A stretch of DNA of 64,000 bases from Pseudofabraea citricarpa (lineage: Eukaryota > Ascomycota > Leotiomycetes > Helotiales > Dermateaceae), in contig JAPWGK010000029.1 in assembly GCA_029641185.1 (NCBI GenBank), positions 310,001 to 374,000 on the forward strand. The letters are read 5' to 3'. Both the position numbers and the translations under genes were made by a program. The notes under the pieces are model-generated. The model saw only the letters and a program-made list of their open reading frames with translations, was not told where the DNA came from and did not search any database. Positions 45,420 through 56,567 of the stretch are shown here, piece by piece; the stretch's first letter is position 1; the number at the start of each line of letters is the position of its first letter.

Positions 45420-47089
45420 TCAAGCCGAGATCCCTGGCGCGAAAGCCTTCAAGGTCGGATCATAATAAGTGTACCCAACGCCACTTGGCGGCTCAAAGCC
45501 ATACAAGTAATCACCCCACCACGGCCCAGCAGCCCACCACAAAGCGCCCGTCCAGACATCCTTATTATCTTTGAGATGATTGACCAAGCCCTTGACAGCC
45601 GTCATGCACAAGTCGTTATTGCCACCAGCAAACTCGCCCAGAATACCGACCTTGTTGTTAGCCTTCAACCAAGCCGTCGCGGCCGTGATGCGGTCTACAC
45701 CTACCGTAGACAAGGCACAGGTCGAGCTGGTTCCGGAGTTGTCAGAGTCTAGGTAGAGGTGCATCTCGTAGATGAGCTTGTTCTGCGGATCTTTCAGGTC
45801 TTTGAGCATGTCGCTAGCTGTAGCCCAGAACCAAGCAGCCGAGTACGAGTTCCCTTCTGCGAAGATATACTGTGATGTTGCCCCCGCTCCTCGGATGCCA
45901 TCGATAGCAGCCTGGTTGAGGTTGAAAACGAGACTGATGTCCATGTCATGGTACTCGTTATTCGTATCGAAGACCTATCTTCACTTAGCGAGGAATCCTC
46001 CTCATGCGGGATCGATTCATAAGGTAGGTAGGGTACGTACCACACGAGAGTTGTCCTTAAATGCCGCTGCGAGATTGCTCCAGAAGGTCTTCAATGCAGC
46101 TATGTCTGTAATGATGGCATCGTAGTACCTTCCAAAGTTATGCGGATCCACAATGGCGTACCCGCCCTTCTGCGTTACGTGGTTAATGGCGAGAGAGTAG
46201 TTTCCAAGATAGTATGCCGCGAGAGGACTGCTCATGGTGGTTGGTGCCATGCGTTCCATCATGAAAGGGAACCGGAAGATGTTATAGCCCTCGGCCATTA
46301 AGGTCTAATCAAAATCAGTCAGTCAGTCACGTATTAGTCTCGGTCTGGTGGATAAATACGTGCATCGAGTGAAGCGGTAGAAGCGAATGTGTAATCCGTG
46401 TTGTAGACTCCTGGTTTGGCAGTCCCAAATTCCGCACCGGCTACGTTGACTCCGAACCACTTGAAGCTGCTTGAGCTTTGGCTGCTGGCTGCAGCTGCTG
46501 AGGTCGTCGTCGAGCTGGTCTTTGCCGTGTTCTTTGTCACTGTTTTCCAAGAACACTGGGACGCTGTGGTGGTCAATGCCCTCTGGGCATTAGGTGCTTG
46601 TGTTGTAGTACTACGCAGGACGGTTATTGGAGTGCACTGCACATCCCGAATAGAAACGCTTGGCGTAGTGGTTGTGGTCTTCTTGCCAGTGCATTTAGTC
46701 TTGGTGCTTGATTTCGAAGTGCTTGCAGGTGCGCCTGGAACACATTGGAAATAATAAGGGTTCTGCACAAGGCAATAGTAGCCTGTAACGCAGGTCGTAA
46801 CACCCGACCAGTTGATGCCTCCACATTGCCCATAGGCAGATTGCTCGGCCGCGACGCTTCGAGTTGCTTTCTTCCCGGTGCATTTAGGCGTGGTGCTTGT
46901 TGTCAGAGTCGTAGCTGCTACCCCCTGCACACACTGATAATAGTAAGGGTTTTGTACAAGGCAATGGTAGCCTGCAACGCAAGTCGTAGGACCGGTCCAG
47001 TTGATACCTCCGCACTGTCCATACGCAGACTGCTGGGCCCGAGCCGTTGCGAAGAGGATCGAAACGGCGAAAAGATATAATGAATACAT
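45420..47089 (-). CDS. GH5 endo-beta-1,4-glucanase with two N-terminal CBM1 modules, secreted
   Basis: There are three exons on the minus strand (47089-46364, 46304-46041, 45974-45420) for 514 residues. A signal peptide ([18 protein letters not shown]) is followed by two CBM1 cellulose-binding modules, residues about 19-55 and 83-119; each has [16 protein letters not shown] and a YYYQCV or YYFQCV end. A Thr/Ser/Lys linker of about 90 residues leads to the GH5 subfamily 5 catalytic domain, starting [14 protein letters not shown]. The catalytic acid is in [11 protein letters not shown] and the nucleophile in [24 protein letters not shown] is also typical. It cleaves internal bonds of cellulose outside the cell. 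The first intron requires a GC donor (GCACGT at 46363) to keep the frame and the [16 protein letters not shown] junction. Two CBM1 modules are unusual for this family. Divergent partner of the GH7 gene. Confidence 0.92.
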
Positions 47090-48795
47090 GATAAAACGAG
47101 AGACTGGAAGAAGGATAAGGAGTGAGTTTGGATGCGAGCTTGCAACTGAAAAGCTGATGAACTACAAGAGGCTGGCGTGGAGGCTTTATGCTTTGACAGG
47201 ATAGCTTCCTGTGTCCTCATAACGAACGGGTCGCTTCGATATTATGAGCCCATCTCTGCGAGCAACCTTTGCTTTCTGCTTTCATCTATACCTAAGTCTT
47301 CGTATTCTGCTTTGCCATTAGTCCGCATGAGAAGATGGCTCTATACCAGATATAACGACTAGATGGGCAGTTCTCTTACCGAGAGGATACACACATCTAA
47401 AGACAAGAGAAAAGGCGAGAATAGTTTTAGACTGCCAGCGTCCGCATCGGGAAAATCAGGTGCTAGATACCTCACACACACATCGTGATATAAAGGTGGT
47501 GAGATCGGTAAATAGGGGGTAGTTTTTACGGCAATTAGTAAACGTACGCGAGGTGAAGTGTGCTCCCTTCTCGTCTCTGTTATCTTGGGATAGATGGCAC
47601 GTACGTGACGAGAGCTTTCATCGACCCGGAGATCTACCAAAAATGCGGCCTTGCTGTCGGGCCATTTGACGCTTCGGTTCTCTGTGCCGAAAGTACGATG
47701 TAACTCTACTTTCTACCCAGTTGAGCTCCCCCCTTCACTCGCTTACGGTCCGAAGCGAGAGATTCTACCGACGATATATCCCCATGCATCGAAGCTTTGT
47801 CTGGTATGGCTGGTAAGCAATCATGCGAGCCAATAAAAAAGCATAGCACCGTTTGGTACACGTGCGGTGAAAGTCTAAGAACGGACCATGCGTTCTCTCC
47901 CTCCTCTGCCGGAATCGCTACCAGCCGCATGGAGTGAGTTGAGGGGTGGAAACCCGGATCGAAATAGTGGGAACGGCGGAATGAACCATCATCTTCCGGC
48001 CTCTCAAAGTTGTTCGCCGGATTGTATGTCCGACTTATGAATATGTCCTTCTGAACCAAGCAGCAACTGAGGTGTAATTAGCCGAGCAACGAAAATTTTC
48101 AGGAACTACATATAAGAAGTCAAGAAGAGCTGTAGAAATTTGATCATCCTCGATAGGCATGTAATTTGTATCTGGATTTTCTTTGGATCCAAGAAGAAAC
48201 AAAATACTTATTTGCGTCATTCTAAGATGTGAGCTTGCGGTTGATCATGTTGTGATGTTGTGATGTTGTGATTTAGGCGAGGTCGTCACTTCGAGGAAAA
48301 TTCGAAGGACCGAATGCAGAAGAAACGAGAACCGAGCTGGAATAAGGGATGAGTTGAAGTAAACATCAACTGCAAACAGCACGTGCAGAAAAACAGATTT
48401 CCCCTCTCTTGAAGTGTCATCTTGGCGATACTGCACACGCGAGACTTGCACCAGAGATGGGGAGATTCTTCTTTCCAGGCTTCAGCTTCTTGAGCTAAGC
48501 GATCATGATAGCGTATGATTATGTGCCCCAATCAGAAGATCCGTTTGCATCGAATTACTTTGCAGTCTGCTTCCAATACGAAGACATAATTTCTGCATCG
48601 CTGGTAAATCTTACTGGGTTCTTTTCGAAGTCATCCAAATGCGAATTTGATATCGGAACTTACCGAATCAAAAAAGGCACCTGGTTGCATATCTCTGAAC
48701 ATCTCTAGAACTAACCTATATAAACATTAAGTAACTCCACGAGATCTAACCATCCATCTAGATCTTTCACTTCACTTACATTCGTTAACTTCACC
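47090..48795. promoter_or_regulatory. Shared divergent promoter region of the two cellulase genes
   Basis: 1.7 kb between the GH5 and GH7 start codons without a supported gene. I see a TTAGCC (GGCTAA on the minus strand, the core of the XlnR/Xyr1 site) at 48078-48083 and a CCGGAG at 47626-47631 that fits the CreA consensus SYGGRG. Single short matches occur by chance, so the sites are suggestive only. Confidence 0.45.
48717..48724 (+). promoter_or_regulatory. TATA box of the cellobiohydrolase gene
   Basis: TATATAAA about 72 bp upstream of the ATG at 48796, a typical distance for strongly inducible fungal cellulase genes. Confidence 0.6.
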
Positions 48796-50517
48796 ATGGT
48801 TCGACTATTGGCTTTCCTTTCAACCTTCACCGCTGCGGCCTATGCCCAGCAAGTCGGTACTTACCAGACTGAAACTCATCCAGACTTGCCTATGCAGTCA
48901 TGTTCTGCTGATGGAAGCTGTACCACTCTAAATACCAAGATTGTACTGGATGCCAATTGGAGATGGCTTCACTCGACTTCCAGCTCCACCAACTGCTACA
49001 CGGGAAATACGTGGAACACCAACCTTTGTCCCGATGGTGCTACATGTGCTTCTAACTGTGCACTCGATGGAGCCGATTACAAGAATACTTATGGTATCAC
49101 GACAAGTGGAAACGCTTTGAAGTTGGGATTCGTCACTCAGAGCGCCCAGAAGAATATTGGCTCGCGTGTTTACCTCATGGATACGACCGATAGTACCTAT
49201 AAGTTGTTCAAGGTCAAAGGTCAAGAATTTACATTCGATGTGGATGTATCGAACTTACCTTGTGGTCTTAATGGTGCCCTGTACTTTGCTGAGATGGATG
49301 CTGATGGTGGACTGAAGCACTCGGGCAACAAAGCTGGTGCTAAGTACGGAACCGGATATTGTGATGCACAATGTCCTCATGACATCAAGTTCATCAACGG
49401 CGAGGTATATCTCTTTCTTCCTTCCTTTCCGTCTTTTACTAACATCTCATAGTCTAACTCAGCTGGATGGGTCCCTGCCTCTAATGATGTGAACACTGGT
49501 GCTGGTACCTATGGGTCTTGCTGCGCTGAGATGGATATCTGGGAGGCCAACTCCATCTCTTCGGCGTATACCCCCCACGTCTGTACTTCCCCAGGCCTTA
49601 CTCGATGCACCGGATCAACTTGTGGTGACGATGCCTCAGACGAGCGTTACGATGGAATTTGCGACAAGGATGGATGTGATTTCAACTCTTACCGCATGGG
49701 GAATACATCATTCTATGGGCCAAGCAAGACGGTCGATACCACTAAGCCGTTCACTGTCGTTACCCAGTTCATTACCAATGATGGAACTACCACCGGCACT
49801 CTTACTCAGATCAAGCGCTTTTATGTGCAGAACGGTGTTGTGATTCCCAACTCGGTTTCAAACATTGCCGGTGTCGACGCAGTCAACTCTATCTCGGATG
49901 GCTTCTGCAACCAGCAAAAGACTGCTTTTGGTGATACCAATGATTTCGCCAAGAAGGGCGGAGTTGCGGCCATGGGAGATGCCTTGGATCGCGGTATGGT
50001 ACTCGTACTTTCTCTATGGGACGACAAGGCCGTCAATCTGCTCTGGCTCGACAGCACCTATCCCACCGACTCTACAAAGCCGGGTGCCGCACGCGGTACA
50101 TGCGATATCACCTCAGGCAAGCCAGCTGACGTTGAGGCAAATGTCCCTAACTCGTCCGTCACTTACTCGAACATCAAAATTGGTCCCATCGGTTCCACCT
50201 TCAAGGACACTTCGTCGGGTGGCTCGACAGGCGGTTCAACTACCGTTAAGAGCTCGTCCTCTAGCACTGCTACAGTCCCTGCAGCTACTCAATCTCTCGA
50301 CGAGAGCTTGTATGAAGTGATCTGGGATTGTGGCGGAACAACAGTATCGTCCACTGCAAGCACTACCTCTGCCCAAGCAACTCCAACACCGGCTACAGGT
50401 GGTGCTACCGTCGTGAAGTGGGGACAGTGTGGTGGAACCGGTTATACTGGAGCAACGACCTGTGTAGCTGGTTCAACTTGCACCTACTCCAACCCTTGGT
50501 ACTCCCAATGCTTGTGA
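48796..50517 (+). CDS. GH7 cellobiohydrolase (Cel7A/CBH1 type) with C-terminal CBM1, secreted
   Basis: Two exons, 48796-49404 and 49453-50517, encode 557 residues. Signal peptide [17 protein letters not shown] is followed by the mature start [14 protein letters not shown]. The catalytic domain carries the GH7 signature [12 protein letters not shown] with the glutamate-aspartate-glutamate triad at about 229, 231 and 234. Many paired cysteines and the tunnel-loop segments ([32 protein letters not shown]) indicate a processive cellobiohydrolase rather than an endoglucanase. A Ser/Thr linker leads to a CBM1 ([20 protein letters not shown] to the C-terminal QCL). The linker contains an atypical island, [15 protein letters not shown], with an extra cysteine. 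The enzyme releases cellobiose from chain ends of crystalline cellulose. Expression is probably cellulose-induced and glucose-repressed. Confidence 0.96.
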
Positions 50518-50844
50518 TCTCGAGTGTTGAGCACGTTGAGATCTGACTAAAATGTCCGACTTTCATGTAACTCCAGACTTCAACAGAGGGAATAGCCGAC
50601 GAGTGAGATATGTAGTAGAAGATGATAGAGATCGGTTGTGGTCTCATGTATATAGCAATAAGAAATGAAAGCAAACATTTCTTGATTCTCTAGGTACCCA
50701 GCGTGGTGTGGCTATTTGTGTCTGAGAAGAAAGGCCAATATAAGCACAGGCTGCAGCAGTAAAAAGCGTACTATTATTTTGGGAGATTCAGACTTTCAAA
50801 CCAAAAGTTTGCTGTCATTTCCCCCAATTCACGCTTTCATATCA

Positions 50845-50997
50845 TTACCAGCGTCTGGATAAGCAGTGAAAACCCACATATCCGCCTTTACTACCCCCCT
50901 GTTTGTACTATTACCAGAATCCGGATAAGTACTGAAAACCCCCACTATTCGCTTTTGCTATTACCATGTGCTTAGAAGCTTTACTATTCGCTTCTAC
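50845..50997. repeat. Diverged tandem repeat, two full and one partial copy
   Basis: TTACCAGCGTCTGGATAAG at 50845 recurs as TTACCAGAATCCGGATAAG at 50911; the similarity continues through GTGAAAACCC / CTGAAAACCC and the C-rich ends. A third shorter copy starts TTACCATGTGC near 50961. Confidence 0.6.
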
Positions 50998-51818
50998 TTT
51001 GGCATCCCATCCCATCCAGCAGCAGAGAACAGCATTTGGACTAGCCATAGCTAGATCGATCGCTTCAACAAAATTCCGAACCGCTGATAGTGGATTTGAT
51101 GACATGTGCATAGCGTTCCCTGCTGCTTTCTTAACGAATTCTCACTGCTGTTGCCATCCTCATTATAGTTACTGCTATTGTGATTATCACCGAGATGACT
51201 AGATGCTCGCTTTCATCACCACAGGCGCCTGAAGAGGAATGCTATGACTTTGTAACTGTGTGCTGTGACCAATCGTCATGCGCATGCTAGGCTAGTAATA
51301 CCATTGTTTGGCTACGTCTTCACTTGAAACAGACAAGAGGTACTTGGTCCCGAGCCTTGACGTGTAGGTGTCAAGTAGGCATGGAGATAATAAATATGTC
51401 AAATGCTATGGACACTTGTCTTTTGAGTTCACAAGCCCCGGAGCTCAGGAGCTCAGCTGTTCTGAGCTGTGCGGGGTCCGGATGACTAAGCAGCGCTCGT
51501 CGAAATGGTCAACGAATATGGCGACTTTGGTGACGGCAAAACGAGATGACTCTGGGCTGAAGAGTGCGGGCTTCCTAATGCAGATACTAGCAAAGTAAAC
51601 ACGTATCCGTTGAGGCCGGGCCATGGAAAGTTTTGGAAGCTGAAGCGCCAGCCCCCCAGAATGTTCGATAGCACATCCCTGTCTAGCCGAGCTCCAGCAG
51701 CTCTCCGCCGTTACTCGAACAAGTGTCCTGATCGCTAGCTTAAAGCACGACGTCTCCCAGCCCTCAACACTCCAATCCAAAGCAGAGCTTCCAATTCTTT
51801 GCATCTCTCGACACATTT

Positions 51819-51820
<2 letters not shown>

Positions 51821-51851
<31 letters not shown>
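51821..51851 (+). repeat. ATTG tetranucleotide microsatellite abutting the calnexin start
   Basis: Nearly eight uninterrupted ATTG units end only four bases before the ATG at 51856, so the repeat forms the end of the 5' leader. Confidence 0.85.
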
Positions 51852-51855
51852 CAAT

Positions 51856-53855
51856 ATGAGATTCACCACTGCTGCCGTCTCGGCCGCTGCCTTGATCGCT
51901 GGCGCAAATGCACACGGAGATCATGCTCAGAAGCCACTCAGCGAGGCGTCTTCTGCCGTCGAGAGTGCCTCTACCTCATCTGGCATCCCACCGCTACCTA
52001 CTTTCACAGTAAGACCTCAATTGAGCATGCTCCGGCATTAACGAGCATTGCCATCGACTGTAGCTAACACAGTTTGCAGCCAACCACACTAAAAGCTCCC
52101 TTCCTGGAACAATTTACCGATGACTGGGAAACGAGATGGAAGCCTTCTCATGCGAAGAAGGATACCACCGGGGCTACAGATGCTGAAGAGTGGACATATA
52201 ATGGTATGTGATGATGTCATCTGTGCATTGTAAATGCAACTGACATATCTAGGTGAATGGGCTGTTGAGGAATCATCCGTCTACAAGGGAGTGGAAGGAG
52301 ACAAGGTTAGTAGCTGCAGAGTTGGTTTCGCAACAATACTGACAGCTATCAGGGTCTCGTTGTAAAGAACGCAGCTGCACATCACGCCATTTCAGCGAAA
52401 TTCCCCAAGAAGATTGACAACAAGGGCAAGACCTTGGTTGTGCAATATGAGGTCAAGCTCCAAAGTGAGTACAAACCCCCCAATAGACGAATCCCACTAA
52501 CATCACACAGATGGCCTCGAGTGCGGTGGTGCTTACATGAAGCTTCTGCGGGATAACAAGGCTCTTCACCAGGAAGAGTTCTCCAACGTCTCTCCCTACG
52601 TTATCATGTTCGGTCCCGACAAGTGCGGAACCACCAACAAGGTTCACTTCATTGTTAACCACAAGAACCCAAAGACCGGCGAATACGAGGAGAAGCACCT
52701 TTCCACTGCTCCTCAAGCACGAATCGTCAAGACCACCGAGCTTTACACCTTGATTGTCCACCCCAACAGCACCTTCGTCATTAAGTTGAACAACGAGCAG
52801 GTCAAGGAGGGCAGCCTTTTGGAGGATTTCTCCCCAGCATTCAACCCAGAGGAGGAGATTGATGATCCTAAGGACTCCAAGCCAGAAACCTGGGTTGATG
52901 AGGCCCGTATTCCAGACCCCGAAGCCACCAAGCCAGAGGATTGGGATGAGGAGGCACCATTCGAAATTGTTGATGAGACAGCCACCATTCCCGAGGACTG
53001 GCTAGAGAACGAGCCTCTCACCATCCCCGACCCAGAAGCTGCCAAGCCAGAGGACTGGGACGATGAGGAGGATGGAGACTGGGTCGCACCAACTGTTGCA
53101 AACCCCAAGTGTGACGAAGTTTCCGGCTGCGGAAAGTGGGAAAAGCCATTGGTCAAGAACCCAGCCTACAAGGGCAAGTGGACCGCACCTTTCATTGAGA
53201 ACCCAGCCTACAAGGGTGTCTGGGCTCCACGCAAGATTAAGAACCCAGACTACTATGAGGACAAGACCCCAGCCAACTTTGAGCCTATGGGAGCTGTAAG
53301 TTTTTTCACCCAAGAAGCTCGATAAATAATCACTAACTGAGAATACAGATTGGTTTCGAAATCTGGACCATGCAAAACAACATCCTCTTCGATAACATCT
53401 ACATTGGTCATTCCATTGAGGACGCCAACAAGTTGGCCGAAGAGACCTTCGCTGAAAAGCACCTTCTTGAGGAGTTGATCCAGCTTGAAGAGGCACCAAA
53501 GACCCCTGAGAAGCCCAAGTCGCCATCCGACCTTGTCTTCACTGAGGATCCAGTTCACTATATCAAAGAGAAGCTCGACCTATTCTTCACCATTGCTCAG
53601 AGCGACCCTATTCAAGCCATCAAGTTTGTTCCTGAGGCTGCCGGAGGTCTTGCCGCTGTTCTCGTCACTATCCTTGCAATCATCGTCGGTGTTGTCAGCT
53701 CCAGTGGAAGCACCCCTGCACCAGTTAAGAAGGCAGCTGATAATGCCAAGGCTACTGCCGCTGATGCTAAGGAGAAGGTCTCTGAGGCTGTTGCTTCAGG
53801 AAGTGAAGCTGCCAAGGCAGAGGTCAACAAGCGCAACACTCGCAGCTCATCGTAG
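51856..53855 (+). CDS. Calnexin, ER lectin chaperone
   Basis: Six exons (51856-52008, 52080-52203, 52253-52305, 52353-52464, 52511-53295, 53349-53855) give 577 residues. A signal peptide ([20 protein letters not shown]) precedes the lectin domain, with the family blocks [20 protein letters not shown] and [16 protein letters not shown]. The P-domain follows with repeats of the type [16 protein letters not shown] and [12 protein letters not shown], then [21 protein letters not shown] transmembrane helix ([17 protein letters not shown]) near residue 525 leads to a cytosolic tail rich in Ala, Lys and Glu ending RNTRSSS. Calnexin holds monoglucosylated glycoproteins in the ER for folding. The tail lacks a C-terminal HDEL, as expected for the membrane-bound form. 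Lies next to secreted-enzyme genes but is probably a general housekeeping gene. Confidence 0.95.
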
Positions 53856-54621
53856 AGCTGTAATGAAAGGATGATTTTATTTGCGAGCGAAGGGAATTGG
53901 TACTGGTGAAAGGGAAAACTCTGTTGGTGCATTTGCATTCCAATATTCTCGATGGTTTTTGAAATGGATTGGGGTCATTTGAGATAAGCGACTGTATTCT
54001 AGGCGCATAAAACAATGAAGTACAACTCTAAAGTAAAAATTTATGGGATCATGATTGAAGTGATTTTAGGTGAGTGGAATGAACATTGGCTTGTCGCTAC
54101 ATACGTGCGTAGTGCTTTGCGTGGTTTATTTTCAAGAGATGTAGAAAGGCTTGAACCTTGGCACTCGACTTGAGGTCTTCGTATTTATGTTCAATATGGC
54201 CCCGATACGTATCTGGGTACCTCTTCACAGCTGCTTTTCGTATAATATAATAATATATAGATTATTATACCGCAGGGGAAGTATCTCCATGACTGATGCT
54301 CGTCAGCACTACCAGCACAGGCTGTCGCAACTAATCGATGTTGGTGCTAAAGGGTCGCCAGTGGCCTCTAGACTACGAAGGGAAGTATCTGATTCGTCTT
54401 CGCTGACACTTTGGAAGTTTTAGCTCCCGATAAGCATTTAGTACTGTTCTCACTGTCACTCTCACTTCCTAACCCCGCATTGAGAGCTGGCGAGATAAGT
54501 AACACTGCAGCCTCCCGCCAAGGGCGCCGTTCCCGCATCTACATTATTTGTTGTCCCCTTAGCTCTGATACTTTTCCAATCGGGCTTTTCGAGTGACAGT
54601 TATTGTTACCACATCGGAAAT
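53856..54621. other. Intergenic region between calnexin and acyl-CoA ligase
   Basis: About 770 bp, AT-rich at 54236-54270, no gene supported. Confidence 0.4.
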
Positions 54622-56567
54622 ATGGTATATCTCGCGGAATCCACAGTCCCTATTCCGAATAAGGATATCCTCAGTTGGACTTTCGATGATCTTTCTTATG
54701 ATGCGGATAAACCCGTGCGTAACTGTTCTTCAACAACTTGGGAAGGCTGGATCTTATTCGATTTTAGATTTACATCGATGCCAGTAACACTTCTCGCTCG
54801 GTTTCTGCGAGGCAGGCTCGCTCCATTGTTCGAAGATTGATAGCTGGGTTTCGAGCGGCTGGCCTGAAGAAGGGCGATTGTGTTTGTATTTCTTCATTTA
54901 ATGATGTAAGCACGGCTTGATGCTCTATTTGAGTCAACTTACAGAATTCGGCAGATTATGTACTCTATGGTTGTCCTTGGCATAATGGGTGCTGGCATGG
55001 CCTTCACAGGGACGAACCCAGGTTACACCGAGTTTGAGTTTCGTAAGATCACGACTGTATCCAGGGAATCTAACATTGACAATTTTAGTGCATCATATTA
55101 AGACCGCAAAGGCGAAATTCATTATCACAGAACCAGACATGCTTCCTACGGCATTGTCGGCTGCAAAGTCATGTGGCATACCAACTTCCAACATCCGCAT
55201 CTTCAACATCTTGAATCAACCCGTGACTAGTGGATTTGAAAGTTGGGAAGAGCTCTTGAACCACGGTGAGCAGGACTGGGTACGGTTTGACGATGAGGAC
55301 GTTTCGAGAAACACCACGGCTGCGAGGCTATTCAGTAGTGGCACGACTGGACTTCCTAAAGCGGCGGTTCTTTCACACTACAATTTCATTGCTGAGCATA
55401 CGATTGTGCATGAGGCTGTCAAAAAGCCATACGAGGTAGAGATTATAGATCTATTGATATTTCTCAACAGGATCGTACTGACCCTTTGCAGGTACGCCGG
55501 ATTCTGACATTACCTATGTTCCATGCTGCTTGTGTTCCAGTGGTCAGTACTTATTGCTGCGTGAGATAATATGTTGCCTAAATTTTTGACAGGGACATAC
55601 AACACCTTTACGCATAGGCGAGGAATCATATGTGATGCGCAGATTCGAACTCGAGACTTTCCTCGCTAATGTAGAGAAATACTCCATTAATGAAGTATGC
55701 GTTGTCCCTCCTATAGCAGTATCCATCATAATGTCACCCATTACCCAAAAATACTCATTGAAAAGCATTCGATATGCAACGAGCGGTGCAGCTCCATTGG
55801 GCAAAGAAACCCAGGCGAGATTGCAAGCTCTTCTTGCTGAAAATGCCTCATTCACTCAGGTCTGGGGAATGACCGAGTGCACTTGTCTCGCAAGCATGTT
55901 TTATTTCAACGAGCATGACGACACAGGAAGTGTTGGTAGGATCCTTCCAAATCTGGATGTCAAGTAAGAACACGCTCCTGAAATATCCACGATTCGGAAG
56001 TTGATAACAAGCAGGATCATTGACGACGATGGCAATGATATCACGGCCTACGACACACGCGGTGAGATGTGCATCCGCGGCCCAACTATCATCTCGCAAT
56101 ACTTCGAGAACCCGGCCGCGAACCAATCCTCCTTCGACGCGGACGGATTCTTGAAGACAGGCGATATCGTGTACTGCGCGGCTTCGAGCAAGAAGTGGTA
56201 CGTCGTCGACCGCAAGAAAGAGCTCATCAAAGTCCGCGGCTTTCAAGTCGCCCCCCCAGAAATTGAAGGCGTCCTGCTGTCGCACCCGCTCATCGTCGAT
56301 GCCGCCGTCATCGGGACGAAGCGCAAAGGCTCGGATGACGAGTTTCCCCGTGCCTATGTTGTCAAGAGACCCGTCCCGGAAAGTGAGGGTTTGAATGAAC
56401 GCTCGGTGAGGGAATGGTGCGCCCTCAAGTTGGCCGGGTATAAAGACCTTACTGGGGGAGTGGTCTTCGTTGATGCCGTGCCTAAGAATGCTAGTGGTAA
56501 GATTTTGAAGAGAATTTTGAGGGATCAGGCTGTTGCTGAGTTGGATTTGGAGAAGGCTAGGCTTTGA
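54622..56567 (+). CDS. Acyl-CoA/4-coumarate-CoA ligase-like AMP-binding enzyme, peroxisomal
   Basis: Seven exons (54622-54714, 54768-54905, 54955-55042, 55089-55435, 55492-55542, 55593-55963, 56015-56567) give 546 residues. Adenylate-forming motifs are complete: LFSSGTTGLPKAAVLSHYNF (A3), SIRYATSGAAPLGKE, QVWGMTEC (A5), EMCIRGPTIISQYF, DGFLKTGDIVY (A7), VDRKKELIKVRGFQVAPPEI (A8) and NASGKILKR (A10). The enzyme activates a carboxylic acid with ATP and transfers it to CoA. The C-terminal ARL fits the PTS1 peroxisomal signal. The substrate could be a phenylpropanoid, medium-chain or other acid; this family in fungi is broad. It is followed by a P450 and an alcohol dehydrogenase, both on the minus strand. 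All introns have GT-AG ends and keep the frame. Confidence 0.92.

Larger units (their letters stand above)
50518..51855. other. Intergenic region with decayed tandem repeat
   Basis: 1.3 kb between cbh1 and calnexin. At 50845-50997 there are two diverged copies of a unit with a 66-bp period plus a shorter third copy. The rest, including the minus-strand frame at 51445-51924, shows no protein-like support. The last 35 bp form the ATTG microsatellite. Confidence 0.5.

Noticed and set aside
50287..50390. A very short intron inside the cellobiohydrolase linker (GTATGA to ACAG)
   Set aside because: It would be about 35 bp, below the usual fungal minimum, so the island is treated as coding pending RNA evidence.
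51445..51924. 159-codon minus-strand frame overlapping the calnexin leader
   Set aside because: Includes a translation of the ATTG repeat (repeated Ser-Ile-Asn-Gln) and runs antisense into the calnexin signal peptide.
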